Positions 25,953 to 36,106 are shown, counted from the stretch's first letter. The stretch is 64,000 bases of DNA from Saprospiraceae bacterium (GCA_016714085.1 JADJNW010000017.1:124001-188000), one strand, 5' to 3'. Numbers and translations: made by a program. The notes: a model not told the origin generated them from the letters alone.

Positions 25953-26282
25953 TCAATTTTTAGCTTGATTCATCATTTGAACCCCATATACTAATGACGA
26001 ACCTCCACGAATAGCTGCAGCCACATGCACTGCTTCCATCATTTGCTCTTCATCAGCACCCTTTTCTAAGCAAGTAGAAGTGTAAGCGTCAATGCAATAG
26101 GGGCATTGAATAGCGTGGGCAACGGCTAACGCGATCAAGGATTTTTCGCGCTCGGTAAGGGCAGCTTCTTTGAATACTTCTCCATAATAGTCGAAGAATT
26201 TTTTACCCATCACTTCCTGAAGCTCGGTGATATTACCAAATTTTTTCAAATCTTCTGGATCAAAGTAACTTTTAGCACTCAT
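25953..26282 (-). CDS. Arsenosugar-associated AhpD-like peroxidase family protein
   Basis: The 109-residue protein has a carboxymuconolactone decarboxylase/AhpD fold with the redox motif C-P-Y-C and the following I-D-A-Y-T (about 66-74). An alanine-rich helix (A-V-A-H-A-I) and the C-terminal A-A-I-R-G-G-S-S-L-V-Y-G complete it. The subfamily regularly accompanies arsS; its exact role is unproven. An alternative ATG lies seven codons upstream (26303). It is the first gene of the pair. Confidence 0.85.
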   Translation of the reverse strand: MSAKSYFDPEDLKKFGNITELQEVMGKKFFDYYGEVFKEAALTEREKSLIALAVAHAIQCPYCIDAYTSTCLEKGADEEQMMEAVHVAAAIRGGSSLVYGVQMMNQAKN

Positions 26283-26480
26283 AAGATGGTGTGGTTTTAT
26301 CATTAAAATATCAAAACGACTAAAAATATCTCAAGAATTGGATTTGATAGGAAGTTTCCATCCGATTTATCTTCAACGCGACAATAGTACCAAATGCAAT
26401 ACATTGGCGATTGGTCACAATTATGCTACCCAAGCAGACTTTAATATATACGAGGGAAGTATATAGAATGGTTTGAGGAA

Positions 26481-26515
26481 AAAACGTGACAGTTTTTATA
26501 CAACTGCCACGTTTT
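26481..26515 (-). terminator. Terminator of the RNase Y gene
   Basis: AAAACGTGACAGTT and AACTGCCACGTTTT form 14-nt arms with one mismatch that becomes G-U in minus-strand RNA. The hairpin is followed by a U-rich stretch and lies 6 nt past the stop codon. Confidence 0.75.
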
Positions 26516-26520
26516 TATAA

Positions 26521-28203
26521 TTATCGTGCAAACGAAACAGCCCGCTTTTCGCGGATTACGGTCACTTTGATCTGACCGGGATATTGCATTTCGTTTTGAA
26601 TTTTTTGCGAAATCATAAATGAAAGATCGTCGGCGTATTGGTCGGTCACTTTTTCTGCTTCTACAATCACGCGCAATTCACGGCCTGCTTGCATGGCATA
26701 AGCTTTTTGTACACCGTCATGCGCGAGCGCCAGTTCCTCCAATTCACCGATACGCTTGAGATAGCTCTCCAGAATTTCCCGCCGAGCGCCTGGTCGAGCA
26801 ACAGAAATGGCATCGCAAGCTTGTACAATCGGTGAAATAATATTGTTCATCTCGATTTCATCGTGGTGCGCGCCAATCGCATTGCAAACAATAGGAATTT
26901 CCTTGTATTTTTCAGCCAATTTCATCCCCAAAATCGCGTGCGAGAGTTCGCTTTCTTCTTCTGATACTTTTCCGATATCATGCAAGAGTCCGGCGCGTTT
27001 TGCCATCTTGATTTGCTTAGGATTCATGCCTAATTCAGCCGCCATTGTAGCACAAAGATTTGCTGTTTCAATCGAGTGTTTGAGCAAATTCTGTCCATAA
27101 GACGAACGGAAACGCATCCGCCCGACCATTTTCACGAGATAAGGATCCAAACCGTGCAAATCGAGTTCGATCACGGTACGCTCGCCAATTTCCACAATTT
27201 GTTCTTCGAGTTGTTTGCGAGTTTTCGCTACAATCTCCTCAATACGAGCCGGGTGAATACGACCATCAGCTACGAGTTTTTTCAATGCCAAACGCGCAAT
27301 TTCTCTGCGAATGGGATCGAAACTTGAGATTACAATCGCTTCTGGGGTATCGTCTACCACGATTTCCGCGCCAGTAGCAGCTTCCAGCGCCCGAATGTTG
27401 CGACCTTCACGACCGATAATTTGACCTTTGAGATCATCCGAGTCCAAATGAAAGACGGAAACTGTATTTTCGATCGTATATTCAGCACACATTCGCTGGA
27501 TCGTTTGGATGACAATTTTCTTGGCTTCCTTATTAGCATTGGCTTTGGCCTGCTCCACAGATTCTTTCACAATCGCCATCGCGTCGGTTTCTGCCTTCGC
27601 CTTGATTGCTTCGAGCAGCTGTTCTTTGGCTTCCTGTTCGCTCAGATTAGCCACTTTTTCTAATTCCTTGATACGCAATTCATTAGCGGCATCTAATTCT
27701 TCCTTTCGCTTTGCGACGATTTTCAGTTGAACTTCCAAATTTTCACGGATAGTCCCCAATTCGCTTGCTTTCGACTCTAATTCTGCTTTTTGGCCTTCCA
27801 GCCAATCTACGCGCTCCTGAAATTTATCTTGCTTTTGCTTCAATTCACTTTCTTGCGCTTTCACTTCGATTTCGCGGTCTTTCATCTCCAATACATGCGC
27901 TGATTTTTCTTTGTCAAACTCCGAGCGCATTTTATTGAATTTCTCCTTCGCCTCTTGAATTTTTTGCTGCTTGATGCGCTCGTGATGGCTTTCTGCCTGC
28001 CCCATTACTTTTTCTGCCTTCGTTTCCGCTTCATCTACAATTCGCTTAGCTGTCAGACGCGCCTCCTTTACTTCGAGGTCTGCTTTGGCGTTCATCTCTT
28101 CGATTTTCCTAATGCCAGCCCGCTTCATCATTGTTTGCACTAAAAAATATCCAACCCCGACACCTGCTGCCAGACCTATGGCAATTCCTATTACTATTTC
28201 CAT
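26521..28203 (-). CDS. rny: Ribonuclease Y
   Basis: The 560-residue protein has the full RNase Y layout. It starts with an N-terminal membrane helix (about 2-24) and a long charged coiled coil (about 30-235). A KH RNA-binding domain follows (about 255-320, I-I-G-R-E-G-R-N-I-R-A-L-E). The catalytic HD domain (about 385-480) contains L-L-H-D-I-G-K and H-S-I-E-T-A. It initiates mRNA decay by endonucleolytic cleavage at the membrane. Length is about 40 residues above the usual 520, all in the coiled coil. It ends a co-directional set with pheT, a coiled-coil protein and zapA. Confidence 0.96.
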   Translation of the reverse strand: MEIVIGIAIGLAAGVGVGYFLVQTMMKRAGIRKIEEMNAKADLEVKEARLTAKRIVDEAETKAEKVMGQAESHHERIKQQKIQEAKEKFNKMRSEFDKEKSAHVLEMKDREIEVKAQESELKQKQDKFQERVDWLEGQKAELESKASELGTIRENLEVQLKIVAKRKEELDAANELRIKELEKVANLSEQEAKEQLLEAIKAKAETDAMAIVKESVEQAKANANKEAKKIVIQTIQRMCAEYTIENTVSVFHLDSDDLKGQIIGREGRNIRALEAATGAEIVVDDTPEAIVISSFDPIRREIARLALKKLVADGRIHPARIEEIVAKTRKQLEEQIVEIGERTVIELDLHGLDPYLVKMVGRMRFRSSYGQNLLKHSIETANLCATMAAELGMNPKQIKMAKRAGLLHDIGKVSEEESELSHAILGMKLAEKYKEIPIVCNAIGAHHDEIEMNNIISPIVQACDAISVARPGARREILESYLKRIGELEELALAHDGVQKAYAMQAGRELRVIVEAEKVTDQYADDLSFMISQKIQNEMQYPGQIKVTVIREKRAVSFAR

Positions 28204-28306
28204 GCTACTTTTGTTTTTATTATATAAAAGTGATATAGCGATGTAATGATATAGTTTTTTAACACAAAATCACTACATTACACATAATTGAAAATAGCGA
28301 ATCGTT
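28204..28306. other. Spacer between zapA and rny with repeated words
   Basis: TGATATAG occurs twice 17 nt apart on the plus strand (28231-28238 and 28248-28255). A TGTAGTGAT/ATCATTACA pairing is possible on the minus strand. No gene is seen; 6S RNA was considered but the spacer is too short. Confidence 0.4.
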
Positions 28307-28612
28307 TCAGAGTAGCTTATCGAGAAGTGCATCCAATTGAGAGAGCTTATCAGAGAGTGTCGCTTCGGGGTTTTCTACTTGCATAGACTGCTGCAAGGTA
28401 GCTTTATGCAAGTCAACGGCATACGTCAGTACCGTCATCGAAAGACAGTCTTGTTTGTCTTTATTCGTATAGGCCAACTGAAAATGGTTAATTTTTTCGT
28501 TGACTTCCTTTACGATTTTGCGAATGACTGGCTCATCCTCTGCTTTGATTTTCAAGGGATAAGGTCTTCCTGCAATCAAAACCGTTATGCTTTTCGTATC
28601 TTGCCCGTCCAT
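28307..28612 (-). CDS. zapA: Cell division protein ZapA
   Basis: The 101-residue protein begins M-D-G-Q-D-T-K-S-I-T-V-L-I-A-G-R-P-Y-P-L-K-I, the ZapA N-terminal beta domain (I-x-G-R-x-Y-P-L), followed by a long C-terminal helix for dimerisation. ZapA crosslinks FtsZ filaments at the division ring. The ATG at 28612 clears the upstream gene's stop by 10 nt, which decides against a longer start. It shares an operon with a coiled-coil protein and pheT, a common Bacteroidota arrangement. Confidence 0.9.
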   Translation of the reverse strand: MDGQDTKSITVLIAGRPYPLKIKAEDEPVIRKIVKEVNEKINHFQLAYTNKDKQDCLSMTVLTYAVDLHKATLQQSMQVENPEATLSDKLSQLDALLDKLL

Positions 28613-28622
28613 ACACACTACT

Positions 28623-28919
28623 CTAGTTGCGGTGCAACCAATCAATACATTTATCAATTTCTATAATGTACTGATCTATAAGCTGCTTCAAATGTTTGGA
28701 ATGCTCCGTCTCTTCGTTTGCTTGCTGCTCCAATGCGCTTTGCGCGTTTTCCAATTTATCTTTCAAGGCGCTGATCATCGCCTCTTGTTTTTCCATATTG
28801 GCTTTAATTTGCTGATTCTCAGTCAGCAAAGCGGCGTTTTCGCGTTGTAATCTCTCAAGTTTGAGCGCGAGTTGTCGCACTTTTATTTCGATTCCTTCAA
28901 TTTGTTCGCTTGCATTCAT
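28623..28919 (-). CDS. Small coiled-coil protein upstream of zapA
   Basis: This 98-residue protein is almost entirely heptad repeats (L-A-L-K-L-E-R-L-Q-R-E-N-A-A-L-L-T-E-N and onwards) and ends D-K-C-I-D-W-L-H-R-N. It has no signal or membrane segment. Small coiled-coil proteins in this place, next to zapA, are frequent in Bacteroidota and may work in division like ZapB, but no homology to ZapB can be claimed from sequence alone. It starts 58 nt after pheT. Confidence 0.82.
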   Translation of the reverse strand: MNASEQIEGIEIKVRQLALKLERLQRENAALLTENQQIKANMEKQEAMISALKDKLENAQSALEQQANEETEHSKHLKQLIDQYIIEIDKCIDWLHRN

Positions 28920-28977
28920 TCTTAATGTTTGACCACTTGGGGCTTAGAGTTTCATTTTTTTTAAATATCAAACATTC

Positions 28978-31428
28978 TTAACGTCGGATAATGGCGCCTA
29001 ATTTTGTTTCATACTCTTTTACGAGTTGTTCCATCACTTTATCTACTTCCTTGTCTTGCAAGGTTTTCGTGGTATCTTCCAATGTGAAACTCACAGCATA
29101 AGAGCGTTTTCCCGGACCTAATTGCTGTTCATTTTCATAAACATCAAATAGGTTGACGTCTTTGATGATATTTTTGCCTACCTTTCTGGCAATCTGCGCA
29201 ATATCTGCAAATTTTACGGAATTTTCAATAACCAAGGCTAAATCTCTTCGCACCGTTGGAAACTTGTTCAATTCTACAAACGAAATAATGTGTTTTGCCA
29301 AGACTTTCAGCAAATTATCCCAATGCAAATCGGCATAAAAAACGCCGCCTCGAATATCCATTTGTTTGACCAACTTGGCCGAAACCTTACCCAATTCTGC
29401 CAACACCTGCTCGCCCCGATGGTAGCGAATACCATAGCCGAAAACCTCGTCTTGAAAGACGGTCTCTTGATAATTGCTTGCACCTAAACGAGTTAGAATG
29501 TTTTGCACAAATGCCTTGAGTGTGTAGAAATTCGCTTCTTTTTCTTCTTTCAACAACCAACTTTCAGGATGGCGCTCGCCGGTAAGAAAAAGGGTCAAAT
29601 GGTTTTGCTCTTTATATTTTTCGCCCGACTTATGATAGGTTCTACCAAATTCATACAATTTTAAACTCAACTGCTGGCGATTTTGATTGCGCACAATTGC
29701 CTCCAAACCACTGAATAACATGCTTGGGCGCATAATGTCTTGCGTCGGATTAGAAGTATTGTTGATATAAACAATCTCCTCATCAGGAATGCTATTCAAT
29801 AGTTCTTTATAATAGCGCGACTCGGTGATGGACATTGCCATTGTTTCATGGAATCCATTGGCTACGAGGTAATCCCCGATAAGATTGCGCATTGCGCTTG
29901 GATCGGGCTGTGGAGCAGAAGCTGCTGTAATTTGAATTTTCTCAGGAATAGGCACATTGTTAAAACCATAAATCCGAAGGATTTCTTCGATCACATCGGC
30001 AGGGCGCGTCACGTCGGCTTTATTGGTCGGAACGGCAACGGTGAATTTCTCTGAATCTTCGGCAAGAATATCCATTTCCAGCGCCGCCAGAATTTTCTTT
30101 ATTTCTAATTGCCCAATCTCGGTTCCAATCAAGCGGTTCACATGGGCATAGGCGACTTCCACTTTTTTCTTTTCAATCGGATTTGGATACAAATCGACAA
30201 TTTCAGAAGCGATTTCGCCACCAGCAATTTCCTGAATCATTAGCGCTGCACGTTTCAAAGCATAAATCGTAATATTCGGGTCGCTACCTTTTTCAAATAC
30301 CTTCGCTGCTTCCGAATTGAACAAGCCGTGCCGCGTCTTGCTTCTGCGAATCCATTTTGGATGAAAATGCGCAGATTCCAGGAAAATATTTTTGGTCTCG
30401 TCTTTAACTCCAGATTTTGCGCCGCCGAATACACCACCAATACACATTCCATTGGATTTTCCATCACAAATCATCAAGTCTTCGGAACTCAAACTGCGCT
30501 CTACTTCGTCCAAAGTGGTAAATTTAGTGCCTGCTGGCAAGGTTTTGACAATCACTTTTTTATCAGCGATCTCGTCCCAATCAAATGCATGGAGCGGTTG
30601 CCCCAACTCGTGCAACACGAAATTCGTAATATCAACAATATTATAGATGGGACGTACACCGATGAGTTTGAGGCGGTTCTTGAGCCAATCAGGTGACTCG
30701 CCGACCTTCACGCCTTTGATGCTGACGCCGGAGTAACGCGGGCAAGCCTCATAGTTTTCAACGACCACATCCAACTTCAAGTCTTGATTATCCACTTTGA
30801 AAGCGTCCACTGATGGGAGTTTGACTTTGCCTTCGTGATGGTAATTGATTTTCAAGGTAGCAGCGAGGTCTTTCGCTACGCCTACGTGGTTAGTAGCATC
30901 GGATCGATTTGGCGTCAAGCCAATCTCATAAATCGTATCGGTTTCGATATTAAAATAATCTTTCGCCAAAGTGCCAATCTTTATATCTTCCGGCAAGATC
31001 ATAATCCCCGCGTGGCTATCGCCCAAGCCCAGTTCGTCCTCCGCGCAGATCATGCCTTGCGATAACTCGCCACGAATTTTGGTTTCTTTCAAGGTCAATG
31101 ATTCTTCGCTGCCTGTGGGGTAAAGTGTCGTACCAACCTTTGCCACCAATACTTTCTGTGCCGCAGCTACATTCGGTGCGCCGCAAACGATCGAAAGCAA
31201 ATCGCCGTTGCCAATATCCACTTTTGTAAGCGAGAGTTTATCGGCGTTTGGATGCTTGCCACATTCTACAACATGACCAACAACAACACCCTCTAAGCCA
31301 CCTTTCACACTTTCCACCTGCTCCATACCTTCGAGCTCCAAGCCAATATCGGTGAGGATTTCGCCCAATTGTTCCGGGCTAACGTTTATATCTACATACT
31401 GCTTCAGCCAATTCAGTGAAACTTTCAT
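28978..31428 (-). CDS. pheT: Phenylalanine-tRNA ligase beta subunit
   Basis: The 816-residue protein has the full bacterial PheT domain order. It comprises an N-terminal tRNA-binding fold (about 40-150, V-G-H-V-V-E-C-G-K-H-P-N-A-D-K-L), the B3/B4 editing region (about 210-390), B5 (about 400-475), the catalytic-like core, and a C-terminal ferredoxin-like anticodon-binding domain (about 725-816, F-P-T-V-R-R-D-L-A-L-V-I). It charges tRNA-Phe together with PheS, encoded elsewhere. A TATCTTTG box (31504-31497) lies 69 nt upstream. Confidence 0.97.
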   Translation of the reverse strand: MKVSLNWLKQYVDINVSPEQLGEILTDIGLELEGMEQVESVKGGLEGVVVGHVVECGKHPNADKLSLTKVDIGNGDLLSIVCGAPNVAAAQKVLVAKVGTTLYPTGSEESLTLKETKIRGELSQGMICAEDELGLGDSHAGIMILPEDIKIGTLAKDYFNIETDTIYEIGLTPNRSDATNHVGVAKDLAATLKINYHHEGKVKLPSVDAFKVDNQDLKLDVVVENYEACPRYSGVSIKGVKVGESPDWLKNRLKLIGVRPIYNIVDITNFVLHELGQPLHAFDWDEIADKKVIVKTLPAGTKFTTLDEVERSLSSEDLMICDGKSNGMCIGGVFGGAKSGVKDETKNIFLESAHFHPKWIRRSKTRHGLFNSEAAKVFEKGSDPNITIYALKRAALMIQEIAGGEIASEIVDLYPNPIEKKKVEVAYAHVNRLIGTEIGQLEIKKILAALEMDILAEDSEKFTVAVPTNKADVTRPADVIEEILRIYGFNNVPIPEKIQITAASAPQPDPSAMRNLIGDYLVANGFHETMAMSITESRYYKELLNSIPDEEIVYINNTSNPTQDIMRPSMLFSGLEAIVRNQNRQQLSLKLYEFGRTYHKSGEKYKEQNHLTLFLTGERHPESWLLKEEKEANFYTLKAFVQNILTRLGASNYQETVFQDEVFGYGIRYHRGEQVLAELGKVSAKLVKQMDIRGGVFYADLHWDNLLKVLAKHIISFVELNKFPTVRRDLALVIENSVKFADIAQIARKVGKNIIKDVNLFDVYENEQQLGPGKRSYAVSFTLEDTTKTLQDKEVDKVMEQLVKEYETKLGAIIRR

Positions 31429-31496
31429 TTCGTTCTGCTATTTCGTTGTCCAACTATGAAAAACCAAATTAAGTTCGGTTTTGTAAAAAAGATGGG

Positions 31497-31504
31497 CAAA
31501 GATA
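31497..31504 (-). promoter_or_regulatory. -7 box TATCTTTG for the pheT operon
   Basis: It matches TAnnTTTG on the minus strand, 69 nt upstream of the pheT start. No good TTG stands at -33, so the strength is uncertain. Confidence 0.4.
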
Positions 31505-31574
31505 AGGAATTTGTGAGATGGTAGTAATTGGATATATCAGATGTTGATTATAGATTTTATAAATTCTTAATAAT

Positions 31575-32404
31575 TCATCCCCCCACCTTCACCTGCGCCA
31601 CTTGCAACACATCCTTCTTATCACCACCGATATGCACAAAGGCAATGAGCTTACACTTATTCGCATTCCACTCAGCAGGAATCGTATAAGTAAAGCTTTT
31701 GGCAATTTTGCACTAACGTTCAAGGATTCGGTCAACGGATTGCCATCGAAATTGCTCAACATATCGCGTAGGACGTGTTTGTGCTTGTAATCTGTCTGCT
31801 TCCCGGCGGGCGTGAGTTGTACATCTTCGATGTCGTCTTCGGTGAGGGCTACGCTGAGGCGAACGTCCGTCGCATCAAGGTTTTCCAAAACTTCAAGATT
31901 AACATTTAGTGTTAATTGACGATTGGCATCATTATAATTTCTTTGTAATTCTATCTTCACCTTCGGTGCAATGGCAATTTCCTGAGCGATATAGCCGGGC
32001 CATTGGCTTTGACCTAATTGGAGGCGAGGTTCACCATCAAACAAGCGGCGATTCACCACTGCTGCGGGATAGCCCAGCGGCGAACCCAAGAAATTCAACA
32101 GATTATCACCATCCGGGGTGCGAAGGTCGAACTTGCTTTCAGGATAAGGTGGCGCGAAAAAACCAGCATGAAAAGATACCACTACCAAGCGTTCTCCATA
32201 AATATTGATTAATGCTTGCAAAGCCTCACTTCCCGCAGGGCAGTTGACGCAACGCACGCCAGTATATTCTTCCACCAAAATGCTACGCTGCACCTCGCCA
32301 CCGCCGGGATTGGGGTCAATCGGGCTGATTATAGGAGGAATTTCTTCGCAGGACAAGAGCCACAAGCTGCAAGCTGCAAGGAACAATGTCAATAACTTTT
32401 TCAT
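31575..32404 (-). CDS. Omp28-related lipoprotein (one-base frameshift)
   Basis: Repairing one base in the T run at 31697-31700 extends a good frame to the TGA at 31575, giving about 276 residues and the ending I-G-G-D-K-K-D-V-L-Q-V-A-Q-V-K-V-G-G. Unrepaired, the last 30 residues are frameshifted nonsense. The signal peptide ends in a lipobox (L-W-L-L-S-C-E-E). The thioredoxin-like start (E-E-Y-T-G-V-R-C-V-N-C-P-A-G) is diagnostic of Omp28-type proteins. They sit at the outer membrane and their function is unclear. It follows the DUF6029 gene on the same strand. Confidence 0.83.
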
Positions 32405-32461
32405 TTTTGAGTTTATTTTAACCGAAAAATGTAATGTTTGAAAAACTTACTTGTATTAAAT

Positions 32462-32497
32462 TTTTACATTTTACATTTCGCGGTTTTACATTTTACA
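32462..32497 (-). repeat. Four TTTTACA words in the DUF6029-Omp28 spacer
   Basis: Heptamers at 32462, 32469, 32484 and 32491 are identical; the two pairs are separated by TTTCGCGG. In gene sense the word is TGTAAAA. It belongs to the tandem-word spacers. Confidence 0.7.
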
Positions 32498-32499
32498 AT

Positions 32500-34172
32500 T
32501 TAAAATGTCGAATTCACCGTCATCTTCACCCCACTAAATGCAGGCTCCAAGCGACAAATACCGCCCGCACAAACCACGCCTTCTACTTGTTTTACATAAC
32601 TCAGTGAAAAACGATTGGAGCGATAGGTGTAATAAATATCAAATCTTGGATAATGAATATTTAATTTTTCGCCATTTTCATTTACCGGAGAATTACGTCC
32701 TGCTTCAACATTATACATATCAGATGCTGTGAAAGTCCAGTGCGGCGCAATGCTAAATTCCGCCAAGCCAAAGAGCCAACTACCATAATCCTGTCCCAAT
32801 TCCACGGATTTATCCTCGCCCGTAAACATCGCCTGCGCCTCTATTCGCAAGGCTTTGGTGCGGTCGAATTTGTACAAAAACTCCGCAAAAGGTGTCACCG
32901 TTTGCACATTCGGCACGCCGGGTTTGAATTCGTAAACTTCCTGATTATAATTTTGAAATTGTACGCCACCCAAAATGCTCCATTCGCGTTTATATTTATA
33001 ACCGATTTCGGTATAAACTTCACGATATAATAATTCGTCGTCCAGATTTGTAATATTGGAAACATTTATATTAAAAGTCCAGTCTTTATTAAATAAATAA
33101 CGAATATCTGCTTGAAAAGCAAGCTCCCCCAATTCCTGCGTGGCGGCATTATAACGAGAAGCTAAACGATACGTATTCACCCGCGCCATCGGCGGCAAAA
33201 AGTTCACAAAACCCTGATTCAGTTGCGCTTGCGGGCGTGTGCGAAAGGTAAAATTCTCGGTTCTTTTGGCTTCCAAGGTGATGCCCAAGCCACTTTTCGC
33301 ATAACTGATGCTGGAATACAACACCGAACCTGGTTCTTGAATAAATTTATCACCGACAACCGCGACTGTATCACGCATAATAACGCCAAAAGGATTATTA
33401 ATAGGGTCTTCTGTCTTATATGCTGCTTCCAAATACCAGGATACTGGACCAGCTGTTAAAGTATTATATAATGAAAAGGCGTAATTATTATATTTTGGTT
33501 CAAAAATATCATCTTTTGGATACGTATTTAAAGTTGCCACTAAAGAATTCATAGAATTATCATCTAAAGTGCGATTCAGGATGCCAAAGCCCGGCGCAAG
33601 CGCTACGCCACCTGTAGAGTCGCCAAGCGTCAGAAAACCTTCTATATTTAGCCCTTTTATAATAGAATTATATGTATCAAATTGTTGCTTTTGGCGGCGG
33701 TAAAAGCCTTGATTTGCCAATCAGGCGCAAGATCATCAGAAAGTCGTAAAACGTATAAAGCATTGTCAATCAAGAGCGGACGCTCTTCATAAGCTCTGAA
33801 TATGATACCGCTACCAATCTGATCGTAAATATATCCTGCGGAAATCCCCAACTTATTGATTTTTTTATTGATATACCAGCGCCCAATGCCTTCATCGGAG
33901 TAAGAACCTGTGGGATTTAATAAATTAGAATTATTAAACAAATCAAATCGCAGGATAAAATCGAAACCCCAATTGCTGTAAGCCAAATTGAGCCAAGCCT
34001 CACCCCCGTAGAGCTGGCGGTCGTACTGGGGCGTGTTTGCTGCGCCAATCGTGGAGTCACGAATAAAAAAATTGGCATTGGTTTCCAGGCTACCAGAAAT
34101 TTGCGGATTATTTTGCGCAAAAGATTGAATAACAAGTAGTAACGACGGGATTATGCAAAAAATCGGTTTCAT
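32500..34172 (-). CDS. DUF6029-type outer-membrane protein (one-base frameshift)
   Basis: Restoring one base within GGCGGCGGT at 33693-33701 joins two frames into a protein of about 557 residues. The join reads D-W-Q-I-K-A-F-T-x-R-Q-K-Q-Q-F-D-T-Y-N-S-I-I-K-G-L-N. A signal peptide (M-K-P-I-F-C-I-I-P-S-L-L-L-V-I-Q-S-F-A) precedes a body of alternating amphipathic beta strands rich in Tyr, Phe and Asn. This is the look of a beta-barrel and of the Bacteroidota DUF6029 family. It is the first gene of a pair with the Omp28-related lipoprotein, which suggests a shared envelope role. Confidence 0.8.
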
Positions 34173-34337
34173 CGGTTTTGTTTTAGCACATCAGATGCCA
34201 AACCTTTTTCAAGGCCTGATGTCTATCGTGTACGGTCTTAAAGGTTAAATGTTTCCTAACGGACAGCTTCCTTCGGGCGAAAGCTTTAATTTTGTAAAAA
34301 CATTGCTCAAAAAAACTAAAAATTTACCAGACGCACC

Positions 34338-34832
34338 ATGAAGCAATTCCTGATTCTTTTCGCTATCACGACATTTAGCACTTTTTCTTCCTTTGCCCAA
34401 AAGTCAATCCCTTCGGTAGAAGTGAAAACTTTGGATGGGCAAGCTGTTGATATTCAAAAGATTACAAATAATGGAAAACTTGTAATCCTGAGTTTCTGGG
34501 CGACCTGGTGCAAGCCATGCCAACTCGAACTCGATGCGATGGCGGATTTATACGAAGATTGGCAGGAACAATACAATGTGGAAATCATAGCGATCACCAT
34601 TGATACGCAACGTGCACTGCCGAAAGTAGGTCCGATGGTCGAAACCAAAGGCTGGCCTTACACCATCCTCTCTGATGCCAATCAACAATTGAAAAACGCG
34701 CTGAATTTTCAGACGATTCCGCAGACTTTCCTTGTGGATGCTAATGGCAATGTGATATATGCGCACTCCGGCTACGTGCCTGGCGATGAGTATGAATTGG
34801 AGAAGAAGATTAAGGAAGCGGCTGGGAAGTAA
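34338..34832 (+). CDS. TlpA/ResA-type exported thiol-disulfide oxidoreductase
   Basis: The 164-residue protein has a signal peptide (residues 1-20, ending S-S-F-A-Q) and a thioredoxin fold with the active site W57-C58-K-P-C61. It also has the TlpA-like V-I-L-S-F-W-A-T-W and the cis-Pro loop T-I-P-Q-T-F-L-V. It reduces disulfides in the periplasm, for example on apocytochromes. A TAATTTTG box lies at 34287-34294. The stop is only 4 nt from the convergent hemA stop. Confidence 0.92.
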   Translation: MKQFLILFAITTFSTFSSFAQKSIPSVEVKTLDGQAVDIQKITNNGKLVILSFWATWCKPCQLELDAMADLYEDWQEQYNVEIIAITIDTQRALPKVGPMVETKGWPYTILSDANQQLKNALNFQTIPQTFLVDANGNVIYAHSGYVPGDEYELEKKIKEAAGK

Positions 34833-34836
34833 TCCT

Positions 34837-36057
34837 TCACCCCACCATCTCCCGCGCCACTTTCATGGGCACGGCGATACATTTTTTCTCCATGTAAGTG
34901 AGCATTTTTTCGAGTAATTCGCGGGTGGAGGCATCGAGTTGTTCTACGTCCTTGCGGAAGACTTCACTGAGCGCTTTGGCTTTCACGGCTTTGATTTCTT
35001 CGGGTACGCGGCTCATGGCGCGTTCCAATTGGCGCTGCTTGAATAAGGTTGGAAATTCCGCTACATAATTCGCAAGGATTTGGCGTGCTTTTTCCACCTC
35101 TGTTTCGCGGAATGCGAGATTTTCTTGTGCAAGCGTACGTAAGCCTTCAATTTCAATGTATTGAATATTATAATTTTCAATCACCTCTGGCGCTACGTTG
35201 TGCGGAATGGCAAGATCAATCACAATTTTGGTATCGGTTTCACCTTGCAATAATTGCTCGTATAATTCGGGCTGAATGATCGGATCGGTCGAGCCTGTGC
35301 AAACGAACAAACAATCGAAACCTTCTTTATATTCAAAGATATTTGTAAGCGTATTTGCTTTTCCTTCAAGTAGTTTTGCTAATTCTTCTGCTTTTTGCAA
35401 GCTGCGATTGAAAACAGTTACATTTGCGAATTCTTGTTTGGCTAAGAATTTTGCAACCAAAGCATTGGTTTGTCCCGCGCCGATCAATAGAATACGCGCG
35501 TCTTTTGGTAAATGGGTAGACAGCATTTTGCGCACCGCCAGCGAAACCACCGACACCGGCTTGTCGCCAATACGCGTCCGAGCATATACTTCTTTCGCAG
35601 CCACTACCATTTGCTGGAAGGCCAAACGAATCGTATCACCCGTCAAACCCCAGGCATGGCATTGATCGTAAGCTTCACGGAGTTGCCCCAAAATCTGGCG
35701 CTCACCGACTACCAATGAATCAATGGAGGCTGCAACTTCGTACAAATGGGCAATGGCATCCGTACCTTCAAGCAATTGGGTAGCCGCAGCGATGCGATTT
35801 TCGTTTAAATCAGGATTGATATGTTGAAAAAATTGAGTAGCGAACGAAATGCTGAGTTCAGATTCGGAAATAAAAAAATAAATCACTCGATTACAGGTAG
35901 CTATATATAATAACTCTTTTAATTCGAATACTTCCTTCAAATTTCCCAGCTGTGATTGCAAAGGAAAGTCATCGGATGGTTTGATAACAAAATCTCTAAT
36001 TTCCTTGAGACTCGCCGACTTATGGGTAACCGTGAGTATTTTTAGATCGCGTAACAT
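34837..36057 (-). CDS. hemA: Glutamyl-tRNA reductase
   Basis: The 406-residue protein has the N-terminal catalytic domain with the nucleophile Cys55 in A-T-C-N-R. The S-L-V-V-G-E-x-Q-I-L-G-Q motif lies near 115, the NADPH site is I-L-L-I-G-A-G-Q-T-N-A (about 187-197), and a helical dimerisation domain is at the C-terminus. It makes glutamate-1-semialdehyde, the first committed step of tetrapyrrole synthesis. With hemJ at 60211 this places two haem pathway genes in the window. A TAATTTTG box (36106-36099) precedes it. Confidence 0.95.
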   Translation of the reverse strand: MLRDLKILTVTHKSASLKEIRDFVIKPSDDFPLQSQLGNLKEVFELKELLYIATCNRVIYFFISESELSISFATQFFQHINPDLNENRIAAATQLLEGTDAIAHLYEVAASIDSLVVGERQILGQLREAYDQCHAWGLTGDTIRLAFQQMVVAAKEVYARTRIGDKPVSVVSLAVRKMLSTHLPKDARILLIGAGQTNALVAKFLAKQEFANVTVFNRSLQKAEELAKLLEGKANTLTNIFEYKEGFDCLFVCTGSTDPIIQPELYEQLLQGETDTKIVIDLAIPHNVAPEVIENYNIQYIEIEGLRTLAQENLAFRETEVEKARQILANYVAEFPTLFKQRQLERAMSRVPEEIKAVKAKALSEVFRKDVEQLDASTRELLEKMLTYMEKKCIAVPMKVAREMVG

Positions 36058-36098
36058 TTTTTATTGTTTTTATTGGTTGTTGGGGTTGAATAATGACG

Positions 36099-36106
36099 CA
36101 AAATTA
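36099..36106 (-). promoter_or_regulatory. -7 box TAATTTTG for hemA
   Basis: It matches TAnnTTTG on the minus strand 41 nt upstream of the hemA start. No clear -33 TTG is seen. Confidence 0.4.

Noticed and set aside
28204..28306. 6S RNA between zapA and rny
   Set aside because: The spacer is only 103 nt and lacks the long bubble-containing hairpin.
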